Of a DNA stretch of 64,000 bases, positions 37,669-50,094 are shown in pieces (the first letter of the stretch is position 1; each line of letters opens with the position of its first letter). The DNA is taken from assembly GCA_958496175.1 (NCBI GenBank), contig OY292277.1, forward strand, positions 47,379,050-47,443,049. The letters are read 5' to 3'. The DNA is from Sisyra terminalis. Taxonomy: Eukaryota; Arthropoda; Insecta; Neuroptera; Sisyridae. The notes below the pieces were generated by a model. That model was not told where the DNA came from and ran no database searches. It saw only the letters and a list, made by a program, of their open reading frames with translations. A program made the translations under genes and the position numbers.

Positions 37669-39054
37669 TAGTGTCCGACCGAACTTTCGGTTTCGGCCAA
37701 GTTTCGGCTATTGTGAAGCCGAAATTACGACCGAAACCGAAACTGAAGTCGAGAGATAAAAAGTTATCGTTTATATTTTTTTTTCAGTTCGAAAGAAACC
37801 TGATCAAAGTTTAGAAGTAATTATTTTCTTTTTAAGATATAAGAAAGATTTTTTTTTTATTATTTTATGTTATTCATGACTATTATTAAAAAGAAGTATT
37901 AGGTGCATTTCTTTCAAATCAACCCCTTATTTCACCCTGAATATTTTATTGGATATAAGAAATGATAGTAATACGTTATCTTAATGATTAACTCAAATAT
38001 TAGAGACTAAAAGATTAATGAATACCTATATGATTTCAAAGTAAACTCTGATTAGTTATGATTATTATACCCTTTTTGCGCAAAAAAAATATTTGAATTA
38101 GAATTTGGTGAATTCATAGATTTCTAGAAATCAACCACAATATTAACAAGTAGTAGTGTCCGACCAAACTTTCGGTTTCGGTCTAAGTTCAGCCAAAAAG
38201 CGAGTTTCGGCTGTCGCGAAGCCGAAACTACGACCAAAACCGAAATTGAATTCAAGAGATGAAAATGTTGTCTTTTTTATTTTTTTCTCAGTTCGAAAGA
38301 AACTTCATCAAAGTTTTTGAAGAACTTTTTTTGTTTTTAAGATATAAGAAAGAGTAGTTTTTTATTATTTAATGTTATTTGTAACAGATGATAAAATTCA
38401 AATCTCAGCTTTTCATTAATAAGAAGACAATTTAGGTTGTTTAAGATCGTTTTTTTTTATTCAATATTTTTTAATATTCAAATTAGCTACGTTTCGTTAC
38501 GTTTCGTAACTTCATCAGGCTTCTTGAATCACAAAAAATATAGTATTTTCAATTTAAATTCAATAAATAAATAAAAATTCATTAATTTTTATTTATTTAA
38601 TTAATTTTTATTTATTTGTTGAATTTAAATTGAAAATATTATATTTTTTGTGATTCAAGAAGCCTGATGAAGTTACAAACCGTAACGAAACGTAGCTAAT
38701 TTGAATATTAAAAAATATTAAATTAAAAAAACAATCTTAAACAACCTAAATTGTTTTCTTATTTAGTTATTTGTAAATATTATTAAAAAAAAGTATTAGG
38801 TGCTTAGTATTATATTAGATATTTCTTTCTAATCAACCCTTTAATTCAGCGTAAATAATTTATTTGAAATAAGAAATTATAGGAATATGTTATGTTAATG
38901 ATTAGCTCAAATATTAGGAACTAAATGATTAATGAATACCTACAGAATTTAAAAGTAAAGACTGATTAGTTATGACTAACTTTTGTAAACATGGCCTCAT
39001 ATGGAAGTTTCGGTTTCGGTTTCGGCCGTGAAAACTAGTTTCGGTCGGACACTA
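37669..39054. mobile_element. hAT-like element with a tandem-duplicated left part and a nested insert
   Basis: The termini TAGTGTCCGACCGAA and, as complement, TAGTGTCCGACCGAAAC form good inverted repeats, followed by TTTCGG-rich subterminal repeats. The flanking octamers ACAAGTAG (37661-37668) and ACAACTAG (39055-39062) agree at 7 of 8 positions. A second left terminus at 38154, preceded by the same ACAAGTAG flank, shows that flank plus left and middle parts were duplicated in tandem. The second copy was then split by the insert at 38385-38765. No transposase remains. The element starts only 95 bases after the end of the homeodomain exon. Confidence 0.85.
38385..38765. mobile_element. Inverted dimer of the family A insert, 11-bp flanking repeat
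   Basis: GTTATTTGTAA flanks it at 38374-38384 and 38766-38776, and the host hAT-like sequence can be rejoined across it. The left half carries the core on the minus strand (38491-38518, stem GTTACG/CGTAAC). The right half carries it on the plus strand (38664-38691, stem GTTAC/GTAAC). The halves meet in an AT-rich centre near 38580. Both outer ends carry the AAGAAGACAATT-type sequence. Confidence 0.82.
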
Positions 39055-39062
39055 ACAACTAG

Positions 39063-41450
39063 TGCTTGGCAGAGTGCTACTTGTATATATTTAAAGAACC
39101 TACAAGATCTTCTTTGGTCACTTATCTCTGTTTTATTTTGTATTAATTCGTAGTAATGTTTGGATTTAATTATAATTTGTTTTTTTCTCCTTTTTACACT
39201 GTAATTTTACAGTTTACTTTAAACATTTTTTAAGCTAGCCAACCTTAACCATATATTTTTTGGGATTAAAGTAAGATTTTCTCTTGTCCCAAAAAGCTAA
39301 CTACTTATTTGTTATACTTATTAGAAATTACTATGGCATTACTAAGTTTACGAATTGAAGCAATAGTTAACTTTGATACTTTAACTTTTTAGCCTTTTTT
39401 GGGCAAGAAATTGGTCTATTTTCAATGGCTTCGACTTGAAAACTTTATTGCCTTTGACCAAATAGTACTCTGCCAAGCACTACTTCTTAATTTTGCAAGT
39501 CTTATTGAAAATTCTTCAAGTAAAATTATCACCTTAATACAATAGAAAATGAAAACTCAAGTGCTTATAAACCGCATTTATGCGGTGCAAGTTAAATAGT
39601 GCAATTTTTTTCTCATTATAATCGCTAATAAATTTATGGAGATTTCTTCCGTCTATTTAAACGATTTTCTGATACAATCAGATTGAGTAGGCTTATTGAA
39701 ATTCCAAAGGAATCTAGATAAAACTAACCACACTATATGAGTAATTCCATTATATGTAAGTCTTAAATTTATTATATGGTAAAGCGAATAGACCCCGCAT
39801 CATGTAATATTTGCATATCAGAGAAAGGTAGATGATGATAACCTAATATGTGTACAGATTGTGAATGTATTTATATATGCTTTAATAAATACTTTTTTAA
39901 TATTATGACCATTATAGTAATAATAAATTAATAAATAATTATTAATGTTCATAGTTGGTTTTTAACGGGTTATATGCATATGTACACATATGGCGTGGTC
40001 ACAATTTGTCACGGTTACAGATTGCATGAACTAATTACCTACTCGTATACCAGATATAAGAGAGCGAGAATTTTTCTTCCTCTTTTGTGAACGATGCTTC
40101 CTTTTCGAGAAGTAATATATGAGAACCACTGAAACTTGCCGCCACTTTTCGAAATACTTATAGGTATACCTAGTTCTTTCTACTGGTTGTTTATGGATCT
40201 TGAACACATTATTTGCATAATATCAGAGTCAAAGTCATTTAATTGCTAGATCAATGCAAATGGCAGATCTACATTTTCGGGGTGCCCATTTTTTACTTCC
40301 GATTATCCTCCGTCAATTCCCAAACAATAATTAACTCTTTTCTCTGAAAATTGTGAATTTTTTACTCGCAAATATGAGGTGTACCAATGACTGCTACGTC
40401 TTTTCCACGCATCTGCCATTTTCTTGATCAAATTCCCTAATTTTAAAGATTTCCCTGATCCCTGAAAAGTATTGATTTACTATAAGCAAAGCAAGTAATT
40501 AAATGGTTAAACATATAATTCTTGTAAACGAGCGTAGTGCTTTTTCTATGGTATGTCAATAAATCATTAAAAATTATATATTTTTAAATGAATTATTTGC
40601 CATTGGAAAAAATGTCTCTTTCAAAGGTAAATCTGGAATTATTTTTGTAAAAGTATTACCAAATTTGGTGGCTAGGGTGTTCAATAAAATTGATTCATCT
40701 AAGCCATAAAAAAATATAAAAATTCAAAAGTAATCGATTAATTAAAGATCCTTTAGATTCTGTAAGACTAATGGAAATATCCCTGAGTTTCCAATTATCA
40801 TTTATATGAAAATAACCCGAAGAATGTTTGAGCTTTTGGTAGTTCTTGATAAATTGTTCTATTGACTAAATTTTACTTAATTTAACAAGTAAATTTGAAT
40901 TTATTTCTGCTAAAATTATGGTCAATTTGATGACAAAAAGCGTATTACTTTTGGATTATCATGGACTTCTAAAAAGTGTTTAGCTTTAGCAAATAAGAAG
41001 AAAACTAGAAAACTAGAATACTGGTTCTAGGAAATCTATTGGATCATTTTTTTTTATTTAGTTGGGTTTTCCACTACCAGTTGACCACTACTGATTCAGA
41101 AGATCAAGTGCTTAAGGACAGAACAAAATATTAATTAACAAAAAGTCACAAGTTAATGCACTTGAAATTGGAATCTTTATACTTAAGATACTGAGATTTA
41201 TCTACCAGACAAAATTTTGTCAGAAGACTAGTGAAAACAAGGGCATTTTAGATATAAATTTAAGGTTTATCTAACAGATAAATTTTTTCTATTAACTACT
41301 TATCTTATCGATCTGGTCTATCAGTCCATGAGTGAAAATACCACTGAAATTTTTTAATTTACTGATGTTTTTCATAATAAATTTCAGTTTAAATGGAGTA
41401 TTTTTTTTATGAATTATACATTTCTTAAATATGCAGGATTACAGCCCTTG
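39063..41450. other. AT-rich intron, nothing recognised
   Basis: The words TAGTGCTTGGCAGAGT (39061) and ACTCTGCCAAGCACTA (39466) are inverted copies about 410 bp apart, with TTTGGTCA and TGACCAAA inside them, so an old inverted-repeat element may span about 39060-39482. No gene seen. Confidence 0.4.
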
Positions 41451-41459
41451 TACTAACGA

Positions 41460-41965
41460 TTCTTGATAAAATTTGATTTTAAATATTTTCAAGATGTTTG
41501 GATTTTAAAAAATTGAATGCTTTTTCTTTTATACTTTTCCAAAAGCTCCACTTTCGGTATAACAAGATGGCTCAAACACATAGTAAAAAAACTATTTTTG
41601 AAGACCAATTCATCTAAAGTCAGAGATTTCAAAAATTATTTAGAACTAAAAATTCCAAAAGTGATTCGTAAGTTTCTTGACATGTATATAGCAAAAATTG
41701 GATAAAAACCCTTCGTTTAATATGTACTTTTTGTTCCACCTATTATATCTATTTCCTTGATAAATTTTGGTTTAAATTAATCGCTAGATATTTGACTATT
41801 GAAGAATAGAATGCTTTTTCTTCTACACTTTTCCAAAAATGTTTAAAGAGGTTTAAAAACTTTATTTGGAAAAAAAATCATCAACTAAAAACAGAGATTT
41901 CAAGATCATTTTAAACCAAAGTTCCTAAAGAAATTCGCGAGCTTTTTGACATTTATATCCTTAAC
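41460..41965. repeat. Two diverged copies of a ~310-bp unit
   Basis: GAATGCTTTTTCTT.TA.ACTTTTCC occurs at about 41515 and 41808. Both are followed by a CAGAGATTTCAA block and by TTTCTTGACAT/TTTTTGACAT. The frame at 41517-41705 is inside copy 1. Confidence 0.65.
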
Positions 41966-42049
41966 TATTAAATTTATTAAAATAACATTAATAAAAGAGG
42001 CATTAGTTCGTTTTAAAGTCCATTTGGTAATTTTTGCACTTGTAATTTG

Positions 42050-43480
42050 ACGAAAATATGAACATATTTCAAATATTAATTCTTCACAAATTATTGTTTG
42101 ACAAATATTCTTGGTCTGTTGTTCTACCAGTTGGGTCATTTTACAGCTTATTTTTATGACATTTGTGGAGCAACTTTTAAAAATTGAGCCCTGAAGAAGT
42201 TAGGAATAACTGACGAAACGTTGGCGATAAAATAAATAAGATTCCACAAGAAGCTTCGTCCTTATTGCCTACAATTTAATTATTATATTATTGTTTGACT
42301 TTCAGTGCTAGACCTAAATGTCAAAAGTTCTTCATTCCTTAGTAAAAGTATATTATTTTCTCATTGTTAAAAATAACAGTACTTAAGGGGTTGTTTTTCA
42401 AATGGACTTAAACCACTTTCAAAATAAGCGGACTACCTATTCCTTATATACTAGTTCAACTAAACCAAGATTCTTAATTTTTTTAAGTTTTACTACCAAA
42501 AAGTAAAGCCGAAGCTTAAAAGATATAGAAAAGCTTCTAGTAGACCAATGGTAGATTCAATTTTCCGTATTTGAGTGCATTTATAATCATTTTTTCTTTG
42601 AAGTTATCCAAATTTTGGTTGCTTGATATCCAAAATGAGCTTTTGTCCACTCTTTAATGATTGATTTTCTTCAATATTTATCTGTTCTTATTCCCTGAAG
42701 ATCCATTTTTCCGATCCATTTACTGTTTATTTCCCCACCTAGCACTTAAGGGTTTGATTTGAGAATTGTAGACCTACTTTTTCAATCGCGAGATTGTATT
42801 GTATAATACGTGCATTAAAGCTAATCATTTTCCAAATTTTTGAGTTACAGTGCAAAATCTAATTTTTTGCTGCATTCCTTATAGTTTTTTATAGTCTCAA
42901 ATATGAACATATTTCAAATATCAATTCTTCACAAATTATTGCTTGAATTTCAGTGCATCACAAAAACGTCAATAGTTCCTCATTCCTTAGTAAAAGAATA
43001 TTATGTTCTCATTGTTAAAAATAACAGTACTTAAGGGGTTGTTTCTCAAATGAACTTATTCCACTTTCAAAATTATCAGACCATGTATTTCTTTCATACT
43101 AGTTCAACTAAACCAAGTTCCTCAATTTTTAATTTTACTACTACGTAAAGTACAAGCTTAAAAGATAAAGAAAAGCTTTTAGTAGACCAATGGTAGAACT
43201 AAATTTTGGTTGGTTGATATCCAAAATGAGCTTTTTTCCACTCTTTAACGGTTGATTTTCTTCAATATTTTCCTGTTCTCATCCCCTGAAGGTCCATTTT
43301 TTCGATCTATTTACTGTTTTTTTCCCTCTTAGCATTTAAGAGTTTGTTTTGAAAGTTGTAGACCAATTTTTTCAATCGCGAAATTATATTGTGTAATAAG
43401 TGTTTTCAAAATTTTGAGTTATTGTTCAAACTTTAATTTTTCGTCCTTTTTCAATTTCCGCTGTATTTTTTATAGTTTTC
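42050..43480. repeat. Two tandem copies of a ~600-bp unit, the first split by an insert
   Basis: AATATGAACATATTTCAAAT at 42055 recurs at 42899. Both are followed by TTCTTCACAAATTATTG, TTTCAGTGC, TAACAGTACTTAAGGGGTTG, a GATATCCAAAATGAGCTTTT block and TTTTTCAATCGCGA. Copy 1 is interrupted at 42103-42286; copy 2 gives the unbroken sequence. Confidence 0.85.
42103..42286 (+). mobile_element. Small insert of family D with hairpin core, 13-bp flanking repeat
   Basis: ATTATTGTTTGAC is a perfect direct repeat at 42090-42102 and 42287-42299. The empty site is visible in the second tandem copy near 42935. Core at 42191-42219: CTGAAGA, then AGTTA-GGAA-TAACT, GAC and GAAACGTTGGCG. Apart from the core the sequence is unlike families A and B. 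Confidence 0.85.
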
Positions 43481-43578
43481 TATTGCTAAGATATGTTTAT
43501 CTTCAACAGTGCCCACTTTAAACACTAATGTACATCCCCATTTGCATATTTGTATAATCACCATTTACCTGTTTCTAT

Positions 43579-44581
43579 TTTTCAAATTCTTTGTTATATT
43601 TAATTTTTACTGTACATTAATGTTTTGCTCTAACTATAATAACATTTTACCAACATTTTTTTGATAAAATCAACCTTTTTTAATTTTTACCCAACAATTT
43701 AGTTTGCATTCCACAAACGTTTTTGCATAATCGAAAATAATAGAATGTTTATTACCACTAGTAGATAACAGTTGGTTCGTTCATTCGTAACTGCCTCCAT
43801 CTATATTTATGGTAGCGAGCTAATATTACTAATTTTTTGAATACGAACATACTAGAATTGTAATAACAATTTTCCAATATTGAGGCAAGGTTTGGGAACA
43901 TATTCATTTCCTTTTCCTTCTAAACAATTCCTGTTCCCTTCATTGTCTACTTCCATCAACGTTTTTCGTTTTCTTTTCCTTGCCAGTTTACTTGAACGTC
44001 TTTATAAATGAAGGAATTAATGACGTTATCATTAGCCATCATTTGTCATTTACTTTGACGTTTTCTATGCATGTATGCTATACATACATGCATAGAAAAC
44101 GTCAAAGTAAATGACAAATGATGGCTAATGATAACGTCATTAATTCCTTCATTTATAAAGACGTTCAAGTAAACTGGCAAGGAAAAGAAAACGAAAAACG
44201 TTGATGGAAGTAGACAATGAAGGGAACAGGAATTGTTTAGAAGGAAAAGGAAATGAATATGTTCCCAAACCTTGCCTCAATATTGGAAAATTGTTATTAC
44301 AATTCTAGTATGTTCGTATTCAAAAAATTAGTAATATTAGCTCGCTACCATAAATATAGATGGAGGCAGTTACGAATGAACGAACCAACTGTTATCTACT
44401 AGTGGTAATAAACATTCTATTATTTTCGATTATGCAAAAACGTTTGTGGAATGCAAACTAAATTGTTGGGTAAAAATTAAAAAAGGTTGATTTTATCAAA
44501 AAAATGTTGGTAAAATGTTATTATAGTTAGAGCAAAACATTAATGTACAGTAAAAATTAAATATAACAAAGAATTTGAAAA
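43579..44581. repeat. Perfect palindrome: 499-bp arms, 5-base loop
   Basis: 43579-44077 and 44083-44581 are exact complements as far as I can read, around the loop CTATA (44078-44082). The outer limits are sharp. The arm contains no recognised gene or transposon terminus. Confidence 0.95.
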
Positions 44582-46050
44582 GAATATGTATGCTGTCGGT
44601 CTTCCTGTTTCACTTGGTTCGTTTGCCCATCTTACCTTTGTCGGCCAATTGAAACATTTTTTTTTTCTTCCAATAATAAATTTTCAATATATCAATATAT
44701 TAGTGTTTAATAACGTGATAATTAAAATTAAAGCAACCTCTTCCCGGTCTCATTTGATTTATTTTCTCATCGTCTCTTTTATCATCGCACATACTTCATG
44801 TCTTTATCGTTTATTTTGATCTATGAAATAAGAGGAAATTAAAATTTTCAATGGAACGACTGACCGTTTGTCCCTTATATTTGCAGTTTATCTATATATA
44901 TGTATATGTGTTTTATGCTGCTTTTAATGCACCTATATGTGAGTAATGTGCAACGTGCATATCTGTCTTTGTGGGTATTAATTAGAAGTAATTAAAAGGG
45001 AAAAAATGTGTCCATCTTGAACGGATGTAAGCCGTAAGTATTAGTGTTTCTCTTTATGTGTATACGTGTGTGTATTTCTCTATGTGTTCATGTAATTTAA
45101 ATAATTAATTAATTTTTATAAGAATGCGAATGTGCCAGTTAGCCTTTTTTTTTTTGCTATAGTGTTTTTCTTCTAAAGAGGAAAAAAAACGACAGGTGAA
45201 ATACACGTACACGTTTTTTTTTGGCTTTTCCTTTTCACTCATTCGGAAAATGTTGACAAATTGTCATTAAAACACATATAAAAATAAGGGTATAATATGG
45301 AAGTAGAAAAAAACTTTCATGTCTTATACTCAATACCATCACTAAATACTCTTCCTTTAACCAGATTCCATTAATTAGGTAGTGAACAATTATTATACGA
45401 CTCAATACATCTGTCATTGATTTGATATTTTATTGACTTTTTTCGTTAATATAGAACAGAAAAAGTTTTGTCGTTTAATTGCCAAACGAATTTTGTGCAA
45501 ATATTGTAGAAATCAACTGTGGTGAATTTGCATATGGATATTTTAATTATCGTCCACCAGCGACACCCGTTACAAATTCTCTGGTGATGTGTAATCCGGT
45601 GGAGAAGATAAAGCGTTAAATTAAACGCATAAATAATGTGAATAAAATATTTTTTTTGACATTAATTAATTTATGAACGTCGCTCTGATAAAACACATAA
45701 CTCTGAATTAATTGGCGAAATTGAATGTTCCAAGAAAAAGAAACGTATGTCTCATACAATAAACTGATAAAACACAGAGTTTAACTGGAAAATTTGGTTT
45801 GTAACAATAAAATTTGATTCCTTAAGAATGCATCCTAATTATACTCCTAAAAATATATTCACTGGTCTAAAGGTTAATTCAAAAAAATTCAATTTTACGT
45901 ACGAGTGATCAAATTATTAGAATAGGGCTCCGTAATTTTTGAATTTTCTGTTTAAAATAGATACATAGATAAATTAATATCATAGATATATGATATACGT
46001 TTAAATAGATACATGATATCTATACATAGATAATTTAGGATGATTTTTTT
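44582..46050. other. AT-rich intron with one GC-richer patch
   Basis: 45545-45640 is GC-richer (CGTCCACCAGCGACACCCG) and could be regulatory. No gene seen. Confidence 0.35.
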
Positions 46051-46057
46051 TTTTGAA

Positions 46058-46820
46058 TTTTTTTGGTCCCATCGTGAAATTTTGTTGAAAATACCAAAGA
46101 AAAATTCTCTGAAAGTTTGAGCCCTTAATATTAATTTTAAGTCCTCGACCAAGACGTGTAAAGATTTCCCATTGAAAATACACGGAAACTCTGATTTTTT
46201 ATTTTTAAATTTCTATATCTCAGCAGCATTTCATGGGATCGCTTTTACCAAAGATGGTTTTTTCTCAGAATTAAACGCTCTACAAAAGTGCCTATTGCGA
46301 CAAAGTCGTAACTCACAACGGTGAGGTAGTACGGGCCACTGAACCTGATTTTTCCATAAAATTCGCGTTTTTTTTTGCATTTATCTCGTAAATAACAAGA
46401 GCTACGGAAAAATTATAAATGAAAAACTTGTAGAGAATTTGATTTCCTACAAAAAAGTTCCTGTAGACCAAATCGCGAAGATCAATTTTAAACGAGGTAT
46501 TAAGCCTTGAATTTTATGGAAAAATCAGGTTCAGTACTACCCGTACTACCTCACCGGTGTGAGTTACGACTTTGTCGCAATGGACACTTTTGTAAAGCGT
46601 TTAATTCTGAGAAAAAACCATCTTCGGTAAAAGCGATCCCATGAAATGCTGCTGAGATATAGAAATTTAAAAATAAAAAATCAGAGTTTCCGTGTGTTTT
46701 GAATGGGAAATGTTTACACGCCTTGGTCAAGGACTTAAAATTAATATTAAGGGCTCAAACTTTCACAGAATTTTTTTTTTTTGGTATTTCCAAAAAAATT
46801 TCACGATGGGACCAAAAAAA
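46058..46820. mobile_element. Fold-back element, copy 3
   Basis: Arms of about 315 bp (46058-46374 and 46509-46820) are near-perfect complements, beginning TTTGGTCCCATCGTGAAATT on the left. Both contain a GAGCCCTTAATATTAA block, which also marks the elements at 7468 and 10382. The centre is about 135 bp. Frames 45952-46183 and 46692-46925 are the arms themselves and are not genes. Confidence 0.85.
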
Positions 46821-48960
46821 GTTAAGTTTTTTAAAAATTTTTTGTTTGACAATTTATTAATTGCTCTTCTTCTCCGAAACTCTATTCTTCAAAGAGCAAT
46901 AGATTTTTGTAAATGTATTTCTTGATAAGTTTTCCATCCCCTTTTGGGTTTTCCTGATATTAAATACTATTTTTAAGTTTGAAATTATTTTGTACATTTT
47001 TAATTTTTAAACATAGAATATAGTTATTTGTCGCATTTCGGTATATTTTACGTGAAAACCCTAAACTTCCTTTTCAAGAAATTCAAGTTTGCAAAAATCA
47101 AGTCAAACTCTCGGGCCTTTTTATCATAAACCGTTTTGGTTGAGATATTCTGTTCAAATTAAATTTTATTGTTATACATATTACAAATCGAACAACTGTT
47201 CTTAATTTTGGGATTTTGGGAAATGAAAAAAAAAGTTAATCAAAACCAAACAATGGGGACTGACAGGTTTTTTTTCACAGAAAAATTGGTGAATCATTAG
47301 CCACAAACAAACGTACGTAAATATGAAATTTTAAATATAATACATGAATGCGATTGAGATAATGAAATTAAACATATTTTTGAAGAAAATCCAATTTGAC
47401 GCTCGATAATCTAAAATTGACGGGTAATTTTATTCAAAATTATTTCGATATACAAATTAGCCAAACCGATTGGAATTCGCCAAAAATTCACCCAACATGG
47501 CAGCCGGCCGGCCAATTGGGTGGGGGTTTGGTTTGATATAAATAAATAATTTTAAAATAAATAAGTTTGATAGAAAAACGATGGTTTTCGTTGGAAGTTA
47601 TTTTTTTTTTCGTTTCGTCGACTTGTACATATCTATTCGAAATGTTACGCCACACCATCAGCCATGAAATCGGAAATTGCTGCAGAATATATTGTAACGA
47701 TTGACGTGAAGCGCATTTTCCATTCATTTGGTCATAGAAAACACGACACGACATATAACATCTTCAAATGAAAACCAACAATAACAAAAAAAATCCACTA
47801 TCGAAACACAAGTCGACCAGCCGAGAAAAAATTCCATTATTACACCTTTTTTTTCCACTGAAAATTTTTCTTTAATGAAACGTAAAGACAAAATGTCAAA
47901 ACTAATTTAAAATTAGTAGTAGATGAATGGTTTCTCATTTTTTTTCAACAACTTTTTATTATTTCCAAAATTCAGGGTTTGTCATAAGAAAAAAAAATCT
48001 TATTTTTCATAATTTTTGAAGAAACTTTTTCCTCCTTTTGCTTCTTTACATTGGGTTTTCGATTGTTTGAGTCAATGAAAAGTGTTACGCTTCAGTGGCG
48101 ACCACGATGTCAGTTATGATAAATTCGATCAAGATTAATTGACCGATAATGATAAATTGATTATTAGTATGGATTTATTCCTCTAAGTTATACTCACATT
48201 ATTATTTATTCGCATTTTTTTTCTAGCAATACACAGTTTTGAAGTATTCACTATGTAATGCAAACTTGAGTTATTCATACCAATTAAGAAATAAGTGTTA
48301 TTCTTTGCTAATTGCTTGGAAAAACAAAGCCTTGGTAATGGTTTTATCAATCAATATTCAAAATTGATATAATAAATTACACTGGTTCTTAAATTTAACG
48401 GTAGGACCTTTCGTATTTCAACTTTAAATTCAGGATATTGTAATTTTGTCCTTTGACTTAGGAAAATTTATTTATTCCTGATTGGAGCAAAAAAATCTAA
48501 AGATTTTACATTCTTAATCATCATTAAAGATGCAAAATCTGTTTTAGATGAATTTATTTCAAAGTTGCTTTTGGGAATTCAAATTTCTGAATTTTTGAAT
48601 GTTTAGATTTAATATCGCTTAAAGTTTCAATTTCCGAACCAAACTTCATACGGGATAAAAATAAAATAAATTTTGAACCCCTAATATATGTAAATTTGAA
48701 ACTAATTTACAAATTACCAAGTTTAGATGAGTTCTACTATTTTTTTCCTATTTCATCGAAACTTTTATCCTTTGAAAACCAACTCCTGAGTTGGGCTGAT
48801 TTTTTCCAAAGGATATTCTTCGAAAAACTATCATTTAATCAAAGTTTCAAAACACCTTTTTGGAATAATTTTTTCAAAATTTCTTCTTTTTTTTGTACTG
48901 CAATGTTGTGATTTTGATTTCTAGAAGTTTATCTTACGATTCTTTTTGCGTTGCCTGCTA
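46821..48960. other. AT-rich intron, nothing recognised
   Basis: A GC-richer patch at about 47490-47530 and 47640-47760 is unexplained. No gene seen. Confidence 0.35.
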
Positions 48961-49059
48961 AAAGGACTATTGTGTTGCAGTACTATTCCTAGTTCCACAA
49001 TGATTTAAAAAAATACAGTTAATAATTCTTTATAAATATTCCCTTACCGATGCTCAGGT

Positions 49060-49135
49060 AATCCTTGAGCCTTCAGATAATCCTTGAATTTCGCGGCTCC
49101 TCGCGCAGCCACGGCTCACAGTTTGGGAATCACTA
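49060..49135. mobile_element. Possible terminus of a hAT-like element
   Basis: The complement of 49109-49134 reads TAGTGATTCCCAAACTGTG, then GCCGTGGCTGCG. It resembles a hAT terminus with its usual GC-rich subterminal stretch. The other end was not found. Confidence 0.35.
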
Positions 49136-49972
49136 CCTAAAACTATTGAAAATTACACTTTTGAAACTTCAGAGCAATTATTTTTTTGAGCAAAAAGTCA
49201 ATTTTTTTGATCTAATTCATCCTTATTACTTTGAAGATGCTTTAAAGGTGCAACATAGTTACAAGTTTTGTGTTCAAATTTTGGGAATTGTAATATTAGG
49301 GTAAGTTTGATTAGTACCTGCATCTGCCTTTGGTTTTCTCAAATATTTGACATTCTTATCAAATTTCAGTAGTTTATGGTTTCTGTTTCAATAAGGGTTG
49401 TTTTTTGAATTTTTTAATTCTTTACAATATACTAATAGTTTAACTAAAACGTCTGATTTTTTAATAATAAATAAACTTTCAAATCTATAATCTATTCATT
49501 GCCCAAAATTTCCTTCTCTTGAGAACAAATTCCAGATTTTGTCTGCTTTTAAAGATACTACCCCTATTTTGTAATTACCCATTAATGATCATTTACCTAG
49601 CAAAAACTTCAATCGGCTTAAATCGATTTTTTCCACCCCTTTTTCTTGTAATATTTGGAACTCAACTATATCTAAAAGTTTGGAAACTAAAGCTTTTTAT
49701 ATCCTTAATTTTTGTATTACTTTATGGCATTCAGAAAGAAAAAAAATGCAGAAATAGTGCCAATAAACCAATTTTACCCCTTTTGGGCATTAGGGGTTCA
49801 AATTAATCACAAACTGCATTTGGAAAACGAAAAATTATCGCAGTTTTAATTCTTTGAGAACAATACAAAAATTAGATTCCTAAGCTTCGGAAATTTATGC
49901 GTTTCTTAGTGAAATATATTTGACAAAGCTATAGATTTCAAGCATTAGAGTGAGTAAAACATATTTTGGACT

Positions 49973-50094
49973 GGTAAAAATATTCAGAGGACTAGGATCA
50001 AATAATAATCAGCCAAAACTATTTATTACATGCGCCTGTAATAAATAGTTTTGACTGATTATTATTTGATCCTAGTCCTCTAAATATTTTTACC
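49973..50094. repeat. Hairpin with 58-bp arms and 6-base loop
   Basis: 49973-50030 pairs with 50037-50094 around TGCGCC with only a few mismatches. It is too regular to be chance. Confidence 0.88.
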
